Assembly (NCBI RefSeq): GCF_910596095.1
Contig: NC_056550.1
Location: forward strand, 17,826,501 to 17,890,500
DNA from: Thunnus maccoyii
Lineage: Eukaryota > Chordata > Actinopteri > Scombriformes > Scombridae
Length of the DNA stretch: 64,000 bases
Reading direction: 5' to 3'
In this document: piece after piece, positions 21,393-33,200 of the stretch
How the letters are laid out: every line of letters begins with the position of its first letter
Position numbering within the stretch: position 1 is the first letter of the stretch
The notes under the pieces: model-generated
What the model was told of the DNA's origin: nothing
Databases searched by the model: none
What the model saw: the letters and a program-made list of their open reading frames with translations, nothing else
Translations under genes and position numbers: made by a program

Positions 21393-24300
21393 CTAAGGCG
21401 TGCCCATGTAGATGACATCCAGGTGGGTGAGATATTCATTGACAGCAATCAATGTGGATGGCGGGTCGATGGTGACCATCAGTTCGCCTCCAGCAGAGAG
21501 TCCCTGTACCTTGCCGAGGAGGCCTGTGCTGCATGTGTTTGTGTTAATCGTACCCTGCAGAATAATTTTTTCTTTCAACTTCAGCTTCACCATTTGTTTT
21601 TTTTCTTCACATGAAGACAGTGTCACCTGAAGAGTCAGGAAGAAATATCCATCCCTCTTTATGGTCAGATTACATCCTTCTTCAGAGATCAAGCCTGAAC
21701 CCGTTGTTTTTACCTTCCATGAAACTGTCGTGTTTTTGACTGTGGGTGACAGAAAAGCTGCTATTAGCTGTGTTTATTTTTTTAGAATTCAATTCTGATA
21801 ATCTGTTACATGTTTATTAAATTATATTGTACTGGAATTAGAGAGATCTGATCACAAGATTATCTGTATTTTCATCAGCTTGTTTTTGTAGCCCGACTCA
21901 TTGCTTACAAATTTGTGCATTCATTCTGAATGAAAATACTTAAACAACTTTACCTGAACTTCCTACATAGGTGATCATGCTGCCCCAGTGAGGCCTGTTG
22001 TTAGACTGTTGAAAAAGAAGAGATCTATTAATGAAAATATTAACATTAAATATGTTGCAAACATGGCTTCAACACAGACACACAGACCAACTATGTAAAA
22101 GTTAGATTTTTTAAAATTGTGCTAATGAGACTAGTACTTTCATCTTAAAAGTGAGAACAGAATAAAATGTTCACATCTTCAGAAGGCAAATGAAGACACA
22201 ACAGCTTAGTTTAGTGGCATTTCCCCGAATGTGGCAATGACGTCACTGTGCTTCCTCCAAGAAGTGACGAGGGCGGTTAGACTGACATAGTAACTGAGAA
22301 GAAGTAATTTGAGATAGATTTGCCTGGTCTACAGGATTGTCTGGAATATTGGGATTGCAGTTTTTTGCAGAGTAAAAATATAAAAATCTAACATCAATAG
22401 CATGACATCCTGATCACCAAGAACAGATGTATGCAGATTGTGAGAATACATAACACAGCACAACACACCGAGGTCAACAGGAGAAGCACAAACTCTGAAA
22501 CTGGGGTTATCTTACCGGAGTTGGACTGTCTGCCTGCAATGGCATTGAGCCCCCCAGTGCTGCATTGCTTTTATTCTGAAACTGGAGCTGGAGACGGAAA
22601 CATAAAATACACTGATATATTGCTAAATCAAAAATCTGAATGCAAAGCATTGTCTATAAAAAGCCTTCTTGACTCTAAACATTTAAACATATTTGCTTGG
22701 TAGTCAAAAATAATGCTAGACTTATATTTCCTATACATTTCATGATTATGCTCCAAATGGCTTGATCTAAAGCAAACATTTCTATCAGAATATTATGCGA
22801 ATGCTTTCACTATTTGGAGTCATGACAAGGGTCTCTGTATCCTGCTGCAGACCACAAGTATGGGTATCATTCTCACCAGCTGTGTGACTACCAAAACCAC
22901 AAAAAAGAACAGATGCACCGAGCAGGTGTTTCAACATACCGGTACTGACATTCACCTTCTATACTCCGTTAGTTCTTTCTGATGTGACAAAACTGTTGCA
23001 CAATTTGACAATGTAAAGTTTGTATCTTATTACTATAAGATACTGTATCATTACACCCTGTAAACTCAATCTGATGATATCTTAAGATGTCTCACCGGCG
23101 CATGATGTCCACCTGTGAATAAGAGGACGATGAACACAATTTGGAAAATAGAAAGGATGGTGGTCCACAACAGCAGGACATGGATCAGGGTATGCTGGAT
23201 AATCTGTGGCATCGTCAGTCCGACGGCAGAGCTCAGTGGAGCCTGAGCCTGGGGAACGCAGGAAGACAGATGACAAGTTTGTCTATGTTAAGAGCTGACG
23301 ACAATACAGGTCCTGGGTTTCCTCTGCTGTTCACGAAATGCAGTGTGTGTCTATGTTCGCTTCCTGAGCTCAGCATGTGCATGTGATGAGGACGTTTTGA
23401 TGTCTGACTGTACTCTGCCGTGCCCTGAGTATCTATAGAACAATGAGGAATCCAGATGGTACTTTCCCCTGCATATATGTTACAAAGCACACACAGAAGG
23501 CCGTGATCATATCTGTATCTTGGGGCTGGCCCTACTCTCCTACTCACCACAATGCACAGACAAAAAGGAGGAACAAGACTCACTGCCAGGGAGAGAAGGA
23601 AGAACTCTGACATAAATTCATTTCAAAATGAATTACTCGGTTCCGTATTTATAATAAGACTTTATGAAGGGTTGGGCGATGGTTATGGCGTATGTATCAT
23701 CTTTTTTTTTTTTTTAGATTTAGTTCTTGTAAATTATGAAAGTCATTGCCTTGCTGTTTTTTTTGCCACTATTTCCTCTTTTTTCCCCCTGTATATGTAT
23801 TTATATTCATCCCATATACGTCTTCATATTAAAACTGCTAGAAGCACTTCAGTAATGTACAGTGTGTGAGTGAAAGTTGATTAAAACAATTCAAGGAAAA
23901 TCATTATTTCAGCAGTTATCAGGGGTTTCAAACTGGGATATAAGATTCCAACAGCATTTTTCTCAGCACAATTTCCTCTTTGAAAATCTTTGAACAAAGG
24001 CTAATAACTCCAGAAACTAAAGAGATAAAATGAAATTAATATATAATTGAAATATACAAAGCATGCACAAATACACATGGGTGATAGACGTGTTTTAATC
24101 CCAGGAGCAAATGCCCTTTCTTAAACCTAATCCCATCTAAATACTGTCCACATTGTTATCATTATCTTATCCTTCATCTGACATAGTAAAATAGTAGAGA
24201 AAAGCATCAGAGGAAATGTCACAAACACATAAATTGTGGAACTGTCAAAATGTCAAGATACGTTGTTTACCCGACTGTTTGCACTTCTTAAAAAAATACC

Positions 24301-24411
24301 ACCCGCATCTAAATTTTGATTGAGGTCAGTGATTGTGGTTTCACTTTCTTTGGTACTTACTTTGCCTGGGGAAAGTTTCATGGCAGCAAAACAGGATGGG
24401 CTTTGGTACAT
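21393..24411 (-). CDS. cd70: CD70 (TNFSF7)-like TNF ligand, 224 aa
   Basis: Five coding exons on the - strand join in phase: 24411-24361, 23248-23096, 22587-22516, 22005-21954 and 21739-21393 (675 nt). All introns are GT/AG. The protein is type II: cytoplasmic about 1-37, starting MYQSPSCFAAMKLSPGK; transmembrane about 38-61; a stalk (exon 3); then the TNF homology domain from RPHWGSMITYVG (about 96) to GTP at the C terminus. The segment LTIKRDGYFFLTLQVTLSSC closely follows LRIHRDGIYMVHIQVTLAIC of human CD70, which is the main reason for the call. Two sequons (N112, N133) and three domain cysteines (132, 153, 179) are seen. CD70 drives T- and B-cell co-stimulation through CD27; that function is inferred. 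TNFSF9 is the alternative. The frame upstream of the chosen Met is open to a possible acceptor (TTGTCTTAG) at about 24451, so a 5' non-coding exon is likely. At exon 3 two acceptors 6 nt apart are possible (22587 or 22581). Confidence 0.75.
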
Positions 24412-25520
24412 GTATGTGTCATCAGATTGAGTCGGGTTGTAGTCTAAGACAAAATGATACCTATAGGCTACTTTTATGACTGTCAGAAAAAAGAAACGGC
24501 ATGCACAGACTTTTCACTGACTTAAATCCACTGAGGAGTCAAAACAAGACAAAGTAATGGTGGAGATTTTCAAAGAAAATATTTCTACATTATACGTCAA
24601 AGTCCTTAACTTGACATCCTTTAATACACATTACAAAATCAATCATATCACATTGTATCAACAGAGAGGGAATCATTTTGACTCCAGCCATTTTAGATAC
24701 ACTCCTCATACTGTTGATGTACACTACAGTATGTTCACTTCCTCTGATATTCAAGTGACCAAATGATGATTTACAGCCATCTAGTGGATGTGAATCAATA
24801 ATGCACAACACAGCGAGGCTTAAATAAGATAATATAAGTTATAAATCTAAATACAATATTATTTATGCTTTATCTACATACAGTAAATGTATAACTGTGA
24901 CATTATATGTTCCTAATACACATGTGAAGCTGGTGCTTTGTTGTCTGACATTATATTAGGGACTGTCCAAAGACAAGCCACAGATAAAAGCACAGCATGT
25001 TTAAAAAGGTGATAATAAGTACAAGTAAATATAGAAATGATGCATTCTAATTAATATGTGGGCCACTGTGTCAACAGCACTGCCATAAAAGGCTTTGACT
25101 GTGAAGTAGCTGCAGGCGTGTAATGTATACAAAGCAAGTTTTGCCGGTAAGAGCTCACCAGCTTTTCTAAAAGTTTGTTTGAGTCTAGATTTTAACATTT
25201 TTGGTGATTTTTTTTTTTTACTGACAGATTACTTTAAGATATTACAGTATAAATTCTGCATGAAAAGAACAGACTTTTTGTAGTTTTAGAGAAAGAGAAA
25301 GTGAGGCTTCCGTTTAGAAACTCATTATCTAACAACATCAATGACTCTGTGGTTTCACGTTATGGGAGGCCCACACCCTCCTTCATTTGTACACAGATCA
25401 TTAAATTCAAATGATTGGTGGAGATGGAAATTAGAAAATAGAAAACAGAATGAGAAAAAGAAAAAAGATATTTTATATTTAGGCTCTAAAGATATATGGT
25501 GTCATATGCTGTGTAGACTG

Positions 25521-25597
25521 TAAAGCTCCTTGAGGCAAATTTGTGATTTATGATATTAGGCTGCAGTATACAAATAAAATTGACTTGACTTGACCAT
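25521..25597 (+). mobile_element. 3' tail of an L2-clade LINE or derived SINE
   Basis: The phrase GCTCCTTGAGGCAAATTTGTGA, followed by a block ending ACAAATAAAATTGACTTGACTTGACC, is the well-known tail of teleost L2-type retroelements. In those, CTTGAGGCA is followed by ATAAATAAAATTGA and short tandem repeats. Only the extreme 3' end is recognisable. Confidence 0.65.
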
Positions 25598-25705
25598 ATT
25601 TTCCAAGTTATTTGCAGTTTTCAATTTACTTAAATACAATTCTTTCTTTTCCATTTCCATTTTCAAACTATCCTTATACTTCCAGAGTATAAATGGTCTA
25701 ATTAC

Positions 25706-25722
25706 CCCCCCCCCCCCCCCCA
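25706..25722. repeat. Poly(C) run
   Basis: An uninterrupted run of about 17 C residues, followed by AAT/ATA-rich sequence at 25757-25793. Confidence 0.9.
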
Positions 25723-26387
25723 CCCTTCCTTTTTGGGTGAAATCAAGGACAACTTTATTATATAATAATATAATAATATAATAATAATAATAATTTATGC
25801 AAAAAGCATTATTGAATGTAACTCTGCAGTCGATTAATTGATTAATTGAAAGCAAATTAATGTGTAATACAATTATGATAATCGATGAATCATTCATCCT
25901 TTAAGCAACTTTTTAAGATAAAATTCACCTGTTCCAGCTTCTCAAATGTGAATTATTTGATGGTTTTTGTCATCTTTTATGGTTTGACTATCTTATATAT
26001 CGCAACTAACAGACTAGAAAATTAATTAAGGAAATAATCTTCATTATAATAACTGAAATTGCAAATAATTGTTATTTGTATTCATGTGCTTTGACAAAAG
26101 CCAAAGTCTTGAAAGTCTCAAACGGGAGAGAAACGTTTGAGAAGAGATGAAGCAGCTGTGCCTCTGTCTTTACACCAGATGGCAGAAAACCTCCTACCCA
26201 CAATTCACACACAGTGAGCAAAGCATAACTAACCAGGAGTTAATCACTGAGGGATCAAATGACCCGGCTAATTGATTGACTAGGGTAATGAGACTTGAGT
26301 ATTTCATAAGCTGTTATAAACTTATAATAAGGCCTATTCCTCTGGAAGCTTGCATGATAAGTGTGTTCTGAATGTGTATTTATTGCC

Positions 26388-26479
<92 letters not shown>
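26388..26479. repeat. (ATCT)n tetranucleotide microsatellite
   Basis: About 23 perfect ATCT units lie 0.8 kb upstream of the PLPP3-like start codon. Its length and purity suggest a polymorphic locus. Confidence 0.95.
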
Positions 26480-27289
26480 GTAGGCCTCAGGAATAATTAA
26501 ATGAAACGAAAACAGATTTCCTTTCAGAAAAAGATAAGTAAAAGTGATTATTGTAGTGCAGAGAAGAGCAGGATCTGTATACGGGACTGGGCAGGACACT
26601 TAATGGCACAGGAGACATGTGAGTGGAGAGGACCAGTCATTATCCAGCTGGTAGGTCAGGTGGATCCAACATGTTGTGAACTCCAGTCTTATCGTTTGAC
26701 ATTGATTTGGTTGCTTTTTTAACCGCGGAGGTTTTTTTTTTTTTTTAATAGTCAGAGCTGCGTCAATTTACACAGAAAACACCGGAAATAAGACGACTTT
26801 TCAACCAAAGTAAATGTCTCTCAGCTACCTGAGCAGCTGTGAAAAGTGGAACATTCCTCAAGGCCGACTTTACTTCGAAAGCTTCAACCAAAAGTTGTGT
26901 TTTCCATTCATGTGTGTTTTACACAGATGTGAAAGCTGCTCTGTTCAGAGATTACAACACGCTCCCGCTGAGAAGTTTAAGGATTAAGTGAGTGAAGTTT
27001 ACTCGGATGTTTATGTTTTCTTCATTTTTCCCTCCAGATAGCTTCCACCCTTTTTTCCTCCGCACTCTCTCTTTTTGATGACAACGTGTGGCGTTAACTC
27101 GGGTCGGCTGACCAGGGTCTGCTGTCAAACTTTGGTTGACATGGATTTGTTGCACCGACGACGAACGGACTGAATACTTTGGGCATTTTCATCATTCACT
27201 TACAGCTGCGAAGAAAAATACTTATTGCACCTATTTTTTTTTTTTTTTTTTAAAAAAGCAAGTTGCCAGTAACTTATTAAACTGAAGCC

Positions 27290-30200
27290 ATGCAAAAGTT
27301 CAATTCCAGCGGTAGCCACAGCAGCACGCTGCCCCGGGACGCGGAGCTCCAGCTGCGGTTAGCTGACAGTGGAGGAGCCGGGGAAGGGAAGGAGAACGGC
27401 GCCGGGAAGCATTTCCTCACCCAGCCTGAGGAGGAGAGCTCGGTTTGCACCAAGAGGAGGATGCTCGTCGGTTTGGATGTAATATGTCTTTGTGTCGGTA
27501 AGAATAAGTGTAGATTTTAAATGAATGGTTTTATGCAAATACTTTTCCCAATGTTATAATGCGAGAGAGAGTTCAGTTACACTCAAATGTCCTGTAATTC
27601 CTATTTAAATGCACTGAAGGCCTGTTTTTCATAACTTTTAAATTGTAATTATATTTTTTTAAAGGTCCCACTACCTCTATCAGATTTTGTCTTTGCACGC
27701 TTGTCAACAGCAGCTTTCGGGGGAGAGAGAGAGAGAAGGAGAGAGAGAGAGAGAGAGAGAGAGAGGGGAAAACACATTGGATGGGGATTTGTAAAAGTTA
27801 ACGAAGCTGCAAAGCATTTTTCCAGAAGTCAAATGGAAACTGTTCAAAAGAAAACTTAAGCTCAGTCCCCTCTGTGCACGTGGGGGCAGGAGGGAGGGGA
27901 AGGTGGGAGGTTTGGTGGTGGTGGAGGGGGGGGGGGGCTCAGCTGGCAGGAGCAGCTGGAGTTGTCCCGGGAATTCATCTGTTCCTATGGTAACCCCCCC
28001 CTCAACCCCCCACAAAAAAGTTCTCGGGAGAAGGACGTGGGAATTGGGATAAAAACATTCCCGTGCTTGTGTTGTCGTGCCGAAAAATGAGCTCTGTTCA
28101 TAGTCAGCCTCTGTCACTGCAGGATTACTGAGTGTCACTGTGCTCAGCTGGAGGACTGTGCATGGTTATAGTGCAATACAATGTACCAGCAGATTTCATA
28201 AGCAGAATTAGAAACACATGGACAACAACCTTCTGGCCACTAACAACCATAATAAAGGGGGTAAAAAGTTTCTGGATAAATAGATAGAAATTGCTGATTG
28301 ATTCTGTTTGATAGGGGATTTAATAAGCTAATTGTGACAAATAATAATTGTTTTTGTTATTAATCTCATCAGTTATTATTATGTTTTTACATTCTAGTGT
28401 TTATGTTAAAATGTTGAAACTAAAGATTACTTTGTATCCCAAACCTAAAACCCAAACGTTTTTCACTTACAACGAAGAAAAGCAAGCAATTGTTTTGTAT
28501 CTGTACAAGTCAAACAACGTATAGATAATAACATGTCATCGCTATTCACAATATTTGATCAGACACCTCCATGTGATAAGTTTCGATCAAATAGTGTTTT
28601 GGTGCTATATAAAACTGCATAACTGTGGTTATCCCAGGTTGGATAATCACAGTTGGATGAACTGATTCTTTCTTTAAGCCTCAAAAGTTCATGAATTATT
28701 AGCAAAACTGAATTTTTTTGTTGGCAAGTATTGTGTCAAAATCCTTAAATGTAGCAAGACAAAAATACACAATGTTAAAATCTTAAATAAAAACAGACTT
28801 TTAAAATAAAAATGAAGAATTATTGGCAGTACCATATTCTTAAGTGCCCAAAGTATTTAGGTACAGTGCTCTGACGACTTCCTGTTCGAGGGTTAGATTT
28901 TATTTATGCATCAACATTTATGAAGTATTTTCATGATGTAGTTTTGTCCACAAGGTGCTTGGAAGAACTTATACGTATACTTTTGGGTAGTTTAAACTAC
29001 AGCATTGTTGGAGATTAGATTTTAGATTATTCTACATTGGCATTTGTTGTGTTAATCTGCCAAGAATTAAGTTTCTACAGCTGTCAAAGAAATGTAGGAA
29101 ATGAAAATGTTTCTCTCTTAAATGGGAATACTCCAGCAAAGAACCAATACTTTAGAACTGTACTTGGACTAGAGTAAATACATACTTTCCACCTCTGGTC
29201 AGTCTTGTGAGTCTGCTGGAGGTACCCAGTTCCACTTTGGGACCTGCTGTACCAAGCTGATATATTTGCAGTTGAGTGACACAAAATGTAATTTCATGTT
29301 CAATTTCAAGTTTCGTGTCGTCATCTCGCATGATTGCCATAGGGAAGGGAACATCAGTGTTGTGTGATTGAGTGGTTATCTGGACCGGCTGCAAACACGA
29401 GAGAGGCGGAACCCGTCTAGGCAGATCGACAGGTCGGTTGGCGGTTAAAGCATAGGAAGAAGCCCCGCAGACAAAATGACATTGTCATTGCTGTGTTATT
29501 CTTCACCCCTGCAGGTATGCTATTAGCTGTTTACTCCGCACACTTGTCAGCAGCTTTGTTCTATGTTTATAAAGTGGCTAGTGGCCCAGCATTGTCAGCA
29601 CGATGAAGGAAATGGTCTCATACACTGAGCACACCACTTGCTCTTTATCAAAACTAGGTTCCCTGACCCCTCTGACTTGATTACAAGACTTAGACTGAGT
29701 CACCTAGCCTCAAGCTGGACACAACTGATAGGATATAGTGATAGTAGTATAGTATAGTCATTCTCATGACTGAGGTCGATGTGAAATACAAGGTGCTGGG
29801 GATGGAGCAATTTGCAAAACTCATGTTTGATTTGATACAGTGACGTGTTTCTGATACCAGTAACGGAAAAAATGTCTAAGAACCTTTCACTGTTTATTCA
29901 ATTCATTACAACCTTCAACATTATGAAAGTACAAGCTATGGTTTTAGAGTTTGTGATGAAGCAATGGAGTTTTTCCTGACTCATTTAGTCCAGTTTCTCC
30001 GCAGGAAAAAGTGATTTACAGTGTTATCAAACACAACCAGATGTGCTGACATCTGCAATCATGCAATCATCTCAGATCAACAACTCACCACTGCCTATTA
30101 AACAATACATGTTGTGGATTGCTTTTTATTGGATGACAGAGCACAATATAACATATTGTTATACCCATACTTGCCACCGGTAGAGCTTATTAACGTCTGC

Positions 30201-33200
30201 CTCTGTCCTGTTAATCGCCAGTCAGTTATCAGCCTAACCTTGACTCATCTGTGGGCAGTCAGTCATGAATACCCTGACTAATTAGAGATGAATTGGGTCC
30301 TTTATCTTGCAGAACCCTCTTATCTTGACTAACACAATTTTCCCTTAAAAATGCCATCGTCATACTCCCTCAGACGGTTGACCCGCCAGCGTAATTCATC
30401 CTGTGAAGGGGCTCATTGACTACTGTAACTGTGGAATTTTACCCTGAAGCATCCCATCCTCATTATGTTATCAGCTCAAGAGGGATTCCACAGTGTTCCT
30501 TGGTTTTCACGGCCTCTACACGTGTCTTAGTATTTACCTCACATTTAAAATTCTGACATATAGACATATAGTGTATGTTATGGCATTATGCAGGGGCTTC
30601 AATCTGTGGAATACTGTTATACTGATGACATTAAGTGAGGACTCACATTACCTGATCAGACTCTTTTCAGCACCAGGCTTGTCTAAAATCGTTGTACTTC
30701 GGTAATAAGGCAGTGTTGTTTGTGGGGCTGTTCTGACATGCACATGATAGATTCTTCACAGAGATGGATTGTTCTGGTTCAGCTCAGTGTCAGTAAGTTC
30801 CTTGTAAACAATAGAATGCAAATGCCTGAATCTGTTCAAGTGTTTGCTTGTGTGATAAAGTTTGTGCATGCATTCCTGGTGGGGCCGTAGGAGTTTGACT
30901 GGGAGAGAGCTGACAGAAACTTCGCCCTGTGGCTGCATCTAAGATCTAGTGTCCAGCCAGCCAGGGGTCAGGAGGTGTCGGGTGTTTGTCATATCTTCTG
31001 AGCATGCAGGGACAGGCCTCCCAGCCTGCACTGCTGCTCCCCTCCTGCACAGGTGGTCCTCACTCTGTCATCACCCCAATAAAAGCCAGTTATTGACTCT
31101 CTTAAGAGTAATTGGGAAATGACTGAAAGTGGCTCTTGAAAACCCACTATTAGCTTATACAGCCTAGAGGACCATTATCATTGCCACTAGGCTTGACCTT
31201 CTTCTAGATGTTAGTTGTGAAATAGCTTCATTTTCACACATACCTGATGTTAGCTTGAATCTAAATAATGTAAATTGTATAGGGATATCAATTTAACACA
31301 ATAAAGTGAGTTCATTAAATAATAAATCTTAAAACAAAACTAGTTTTTGGATACTACAAAGAGAAAGCTGAAATCAGTTGATCACTGTTGTGTATAAGAG
31401 TGAGTTTTTGTTCTAGACGTGAAGCAGCATGCCAGGACAAGAGCCCTAGTATCTTCCTGAGTGATCACAGCACCCTCTTTCTAGTTTATTACTGCCTTTC
31501 CCCCTTCTCCTTTTCTCCTCTTTAGTGCAGACAAACTCTATTTTGGGAAGATGTCCCAGCAATGTAGTGAGGTGTGTGAGTGTGTGTGTTCTATGTCTGC
31601 ATGTGATTTTTTTGGGCGGGTGACGGGTTTATGCTAGAGGATTCCTGTTTTGGCAGAGAAAGCTGCCTAGTGAGTGAGACAACAAGAAGCCAACACGTCA
31701 CAGCATGTCAGTGTATGTAGGGCCAGGAATATTAAATTGTCTGCTATTTGTATGTATGTGTGCGTGTGTGCATGCTTCTACGTAAAAGTGTGGGTGTGAG
31801 TGTTTGTGTGTGTATGCGTCATTGTGGCTGCTAGCGCAGACACCCTACTACAGCTGCCATGTGCATGTTGTTTGTTGACAAATTAGCCGGTCCTGTTTTG
31901 CTTGCACGTCTTAGGCCCTGATCAAACACACTCTGAAGTTATGGAACACATTGGCGTCACTCTATAGCTGACAGATGGAGAGCCATTAAAAGTGGCTCAG
32001 ACAAATCATTAGCTAGTGGAAGAAGTGATTTTGCTGACTCTCCCTCGTTAGTGTATTAATGCATCTACTTCCCATTTGACAGCACTGCAGAGGTTCAGGA
32101 ATCCATTAGCTGCACCCTCCCTCAAACAGGCACCATAGACGCATTTGCTTTACTTTACTGTCAATACGTCTTCCCTCAACCATTAACACACCAGAGCCAG
32201 CTCAGGCCTTAGAAATGTCTCAGTTTCCTGTGGGCTGAGGGGCAAGTGATAGCCTGAATGAGGGAAGAGTCCCTGGGGGCGGCAGGAGTGGGGGAGTATA
32301 GTGGGCCGTGGAAAGAGAGGTGTCTGAAGAAGGGGTTGAGGATCTACAGTAGGGGTCAGAGGTCAGACCCAGGGGCGCCTGAGGGATCTTCTTCTCAGCT
32401 GTCTGTTTATGTCCTCCTGAGGAAGTAGTACTCAGAGAAGGATCGGAAAGGTTCAGACAGCAAATAGCTTCAAATGTACTTTTAATGAGGCAGCTGCAAT
32501 CTTCTCCTCGATGAAGGTTCCATAAGTGCCAGGGTGGTCCATAGGTATTAACCGTAATGAGTGAATAAAGATGTGTGCAGCGCTCTAATCCCCAGTGCTC
32601 ATTAGCTAGAATGGGTTTGGGAGGCTTACCATCAAAGTATCTACCTGAATCAGAATACAGCCTCTAGCTCCGCCTTTGCGTCTGTCAGAACTAATGACTC
32701 GTCCTCTTCTGTCTGTACCCACATATGGAGACTTAGACAGCCCCCCTATGGCGCCATGGTTTGGTTACCCATCATTGGGACCGTTTTATCATTGTGTCAC
32801 ATCTCACCTGCTGGAGCCTTTCCTTCCTTCACCCTCCCAAGCTCCACTCTGTAGTTGTTCCAACTGCACGTTCCCCTGCAAACCAAAACACACTGACTAA
32901 ACAGCCCTGCAGCCCTCAAATCTTTCCATACATGCTCCCACAATCAAGCCGCTCTATGCCAAATACCTCCCCTGCAGTCTCAACCACAGCCTTGTTTCGA
33001 TCTCACATTGCAGACTTTCAGACCTCACCTCACCGTACACACCCTTACCTTCACACCGCGAAACCCACCACAGGGCTCCTTTAAAGTTTCCAAGGTACTT
33101 ACCACAGTGGCAGGTCCTTTATGTTCCTGCTGAATCAGACAGAAAGACAGACAGCCCACTTCAGGCCTCACCACTCATGCCCTGAACTCCAGAGCCGGGC

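Larger units (their letters stand above)
24480..27289. other. Intergenic region between the divergent CD70-like and PLPP3-like genes
   Basis: The two genes are transcribed away from each other here, so promoters for both should lie in this interval. Apart from a LINE tail, a C-run, AAT-rich repeats and a long ATCT tandem repeat, I see no coding sequence. The DNA from about 26800 becomes less AT-rich toward the PLPP3-like start codon and contains CG dinucleotides, as expected of a 5'UTR or promoter. Confidence 0.55.

Noticed and set aside
21183-21614. 143-codon open frame on the + strand
   Set aside because: It is the antisense of the CD70-like exon 5, has no splice context and no recognisable motif.
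23233-23613. 126-codon open frame on the - strand
   Set aside because: It runs through the acceptor of CD70-like exon 2 in a different frame from the transmembrane-coding exon.
27704-28138. 144-codon open frame on the - strand
   Set aside because: Its length comes from the GA tract and G-rich block (long Ser/Leu and Pro runs), inside PLPP3-like intron 1.
32676-33084. Overlapping + strand frames of 74 and 107 codons
   Set aside because: They are Ser/Pro/Thr-rich and lie in PLPP3-like intron 1 with no acceptor/donor pairing.
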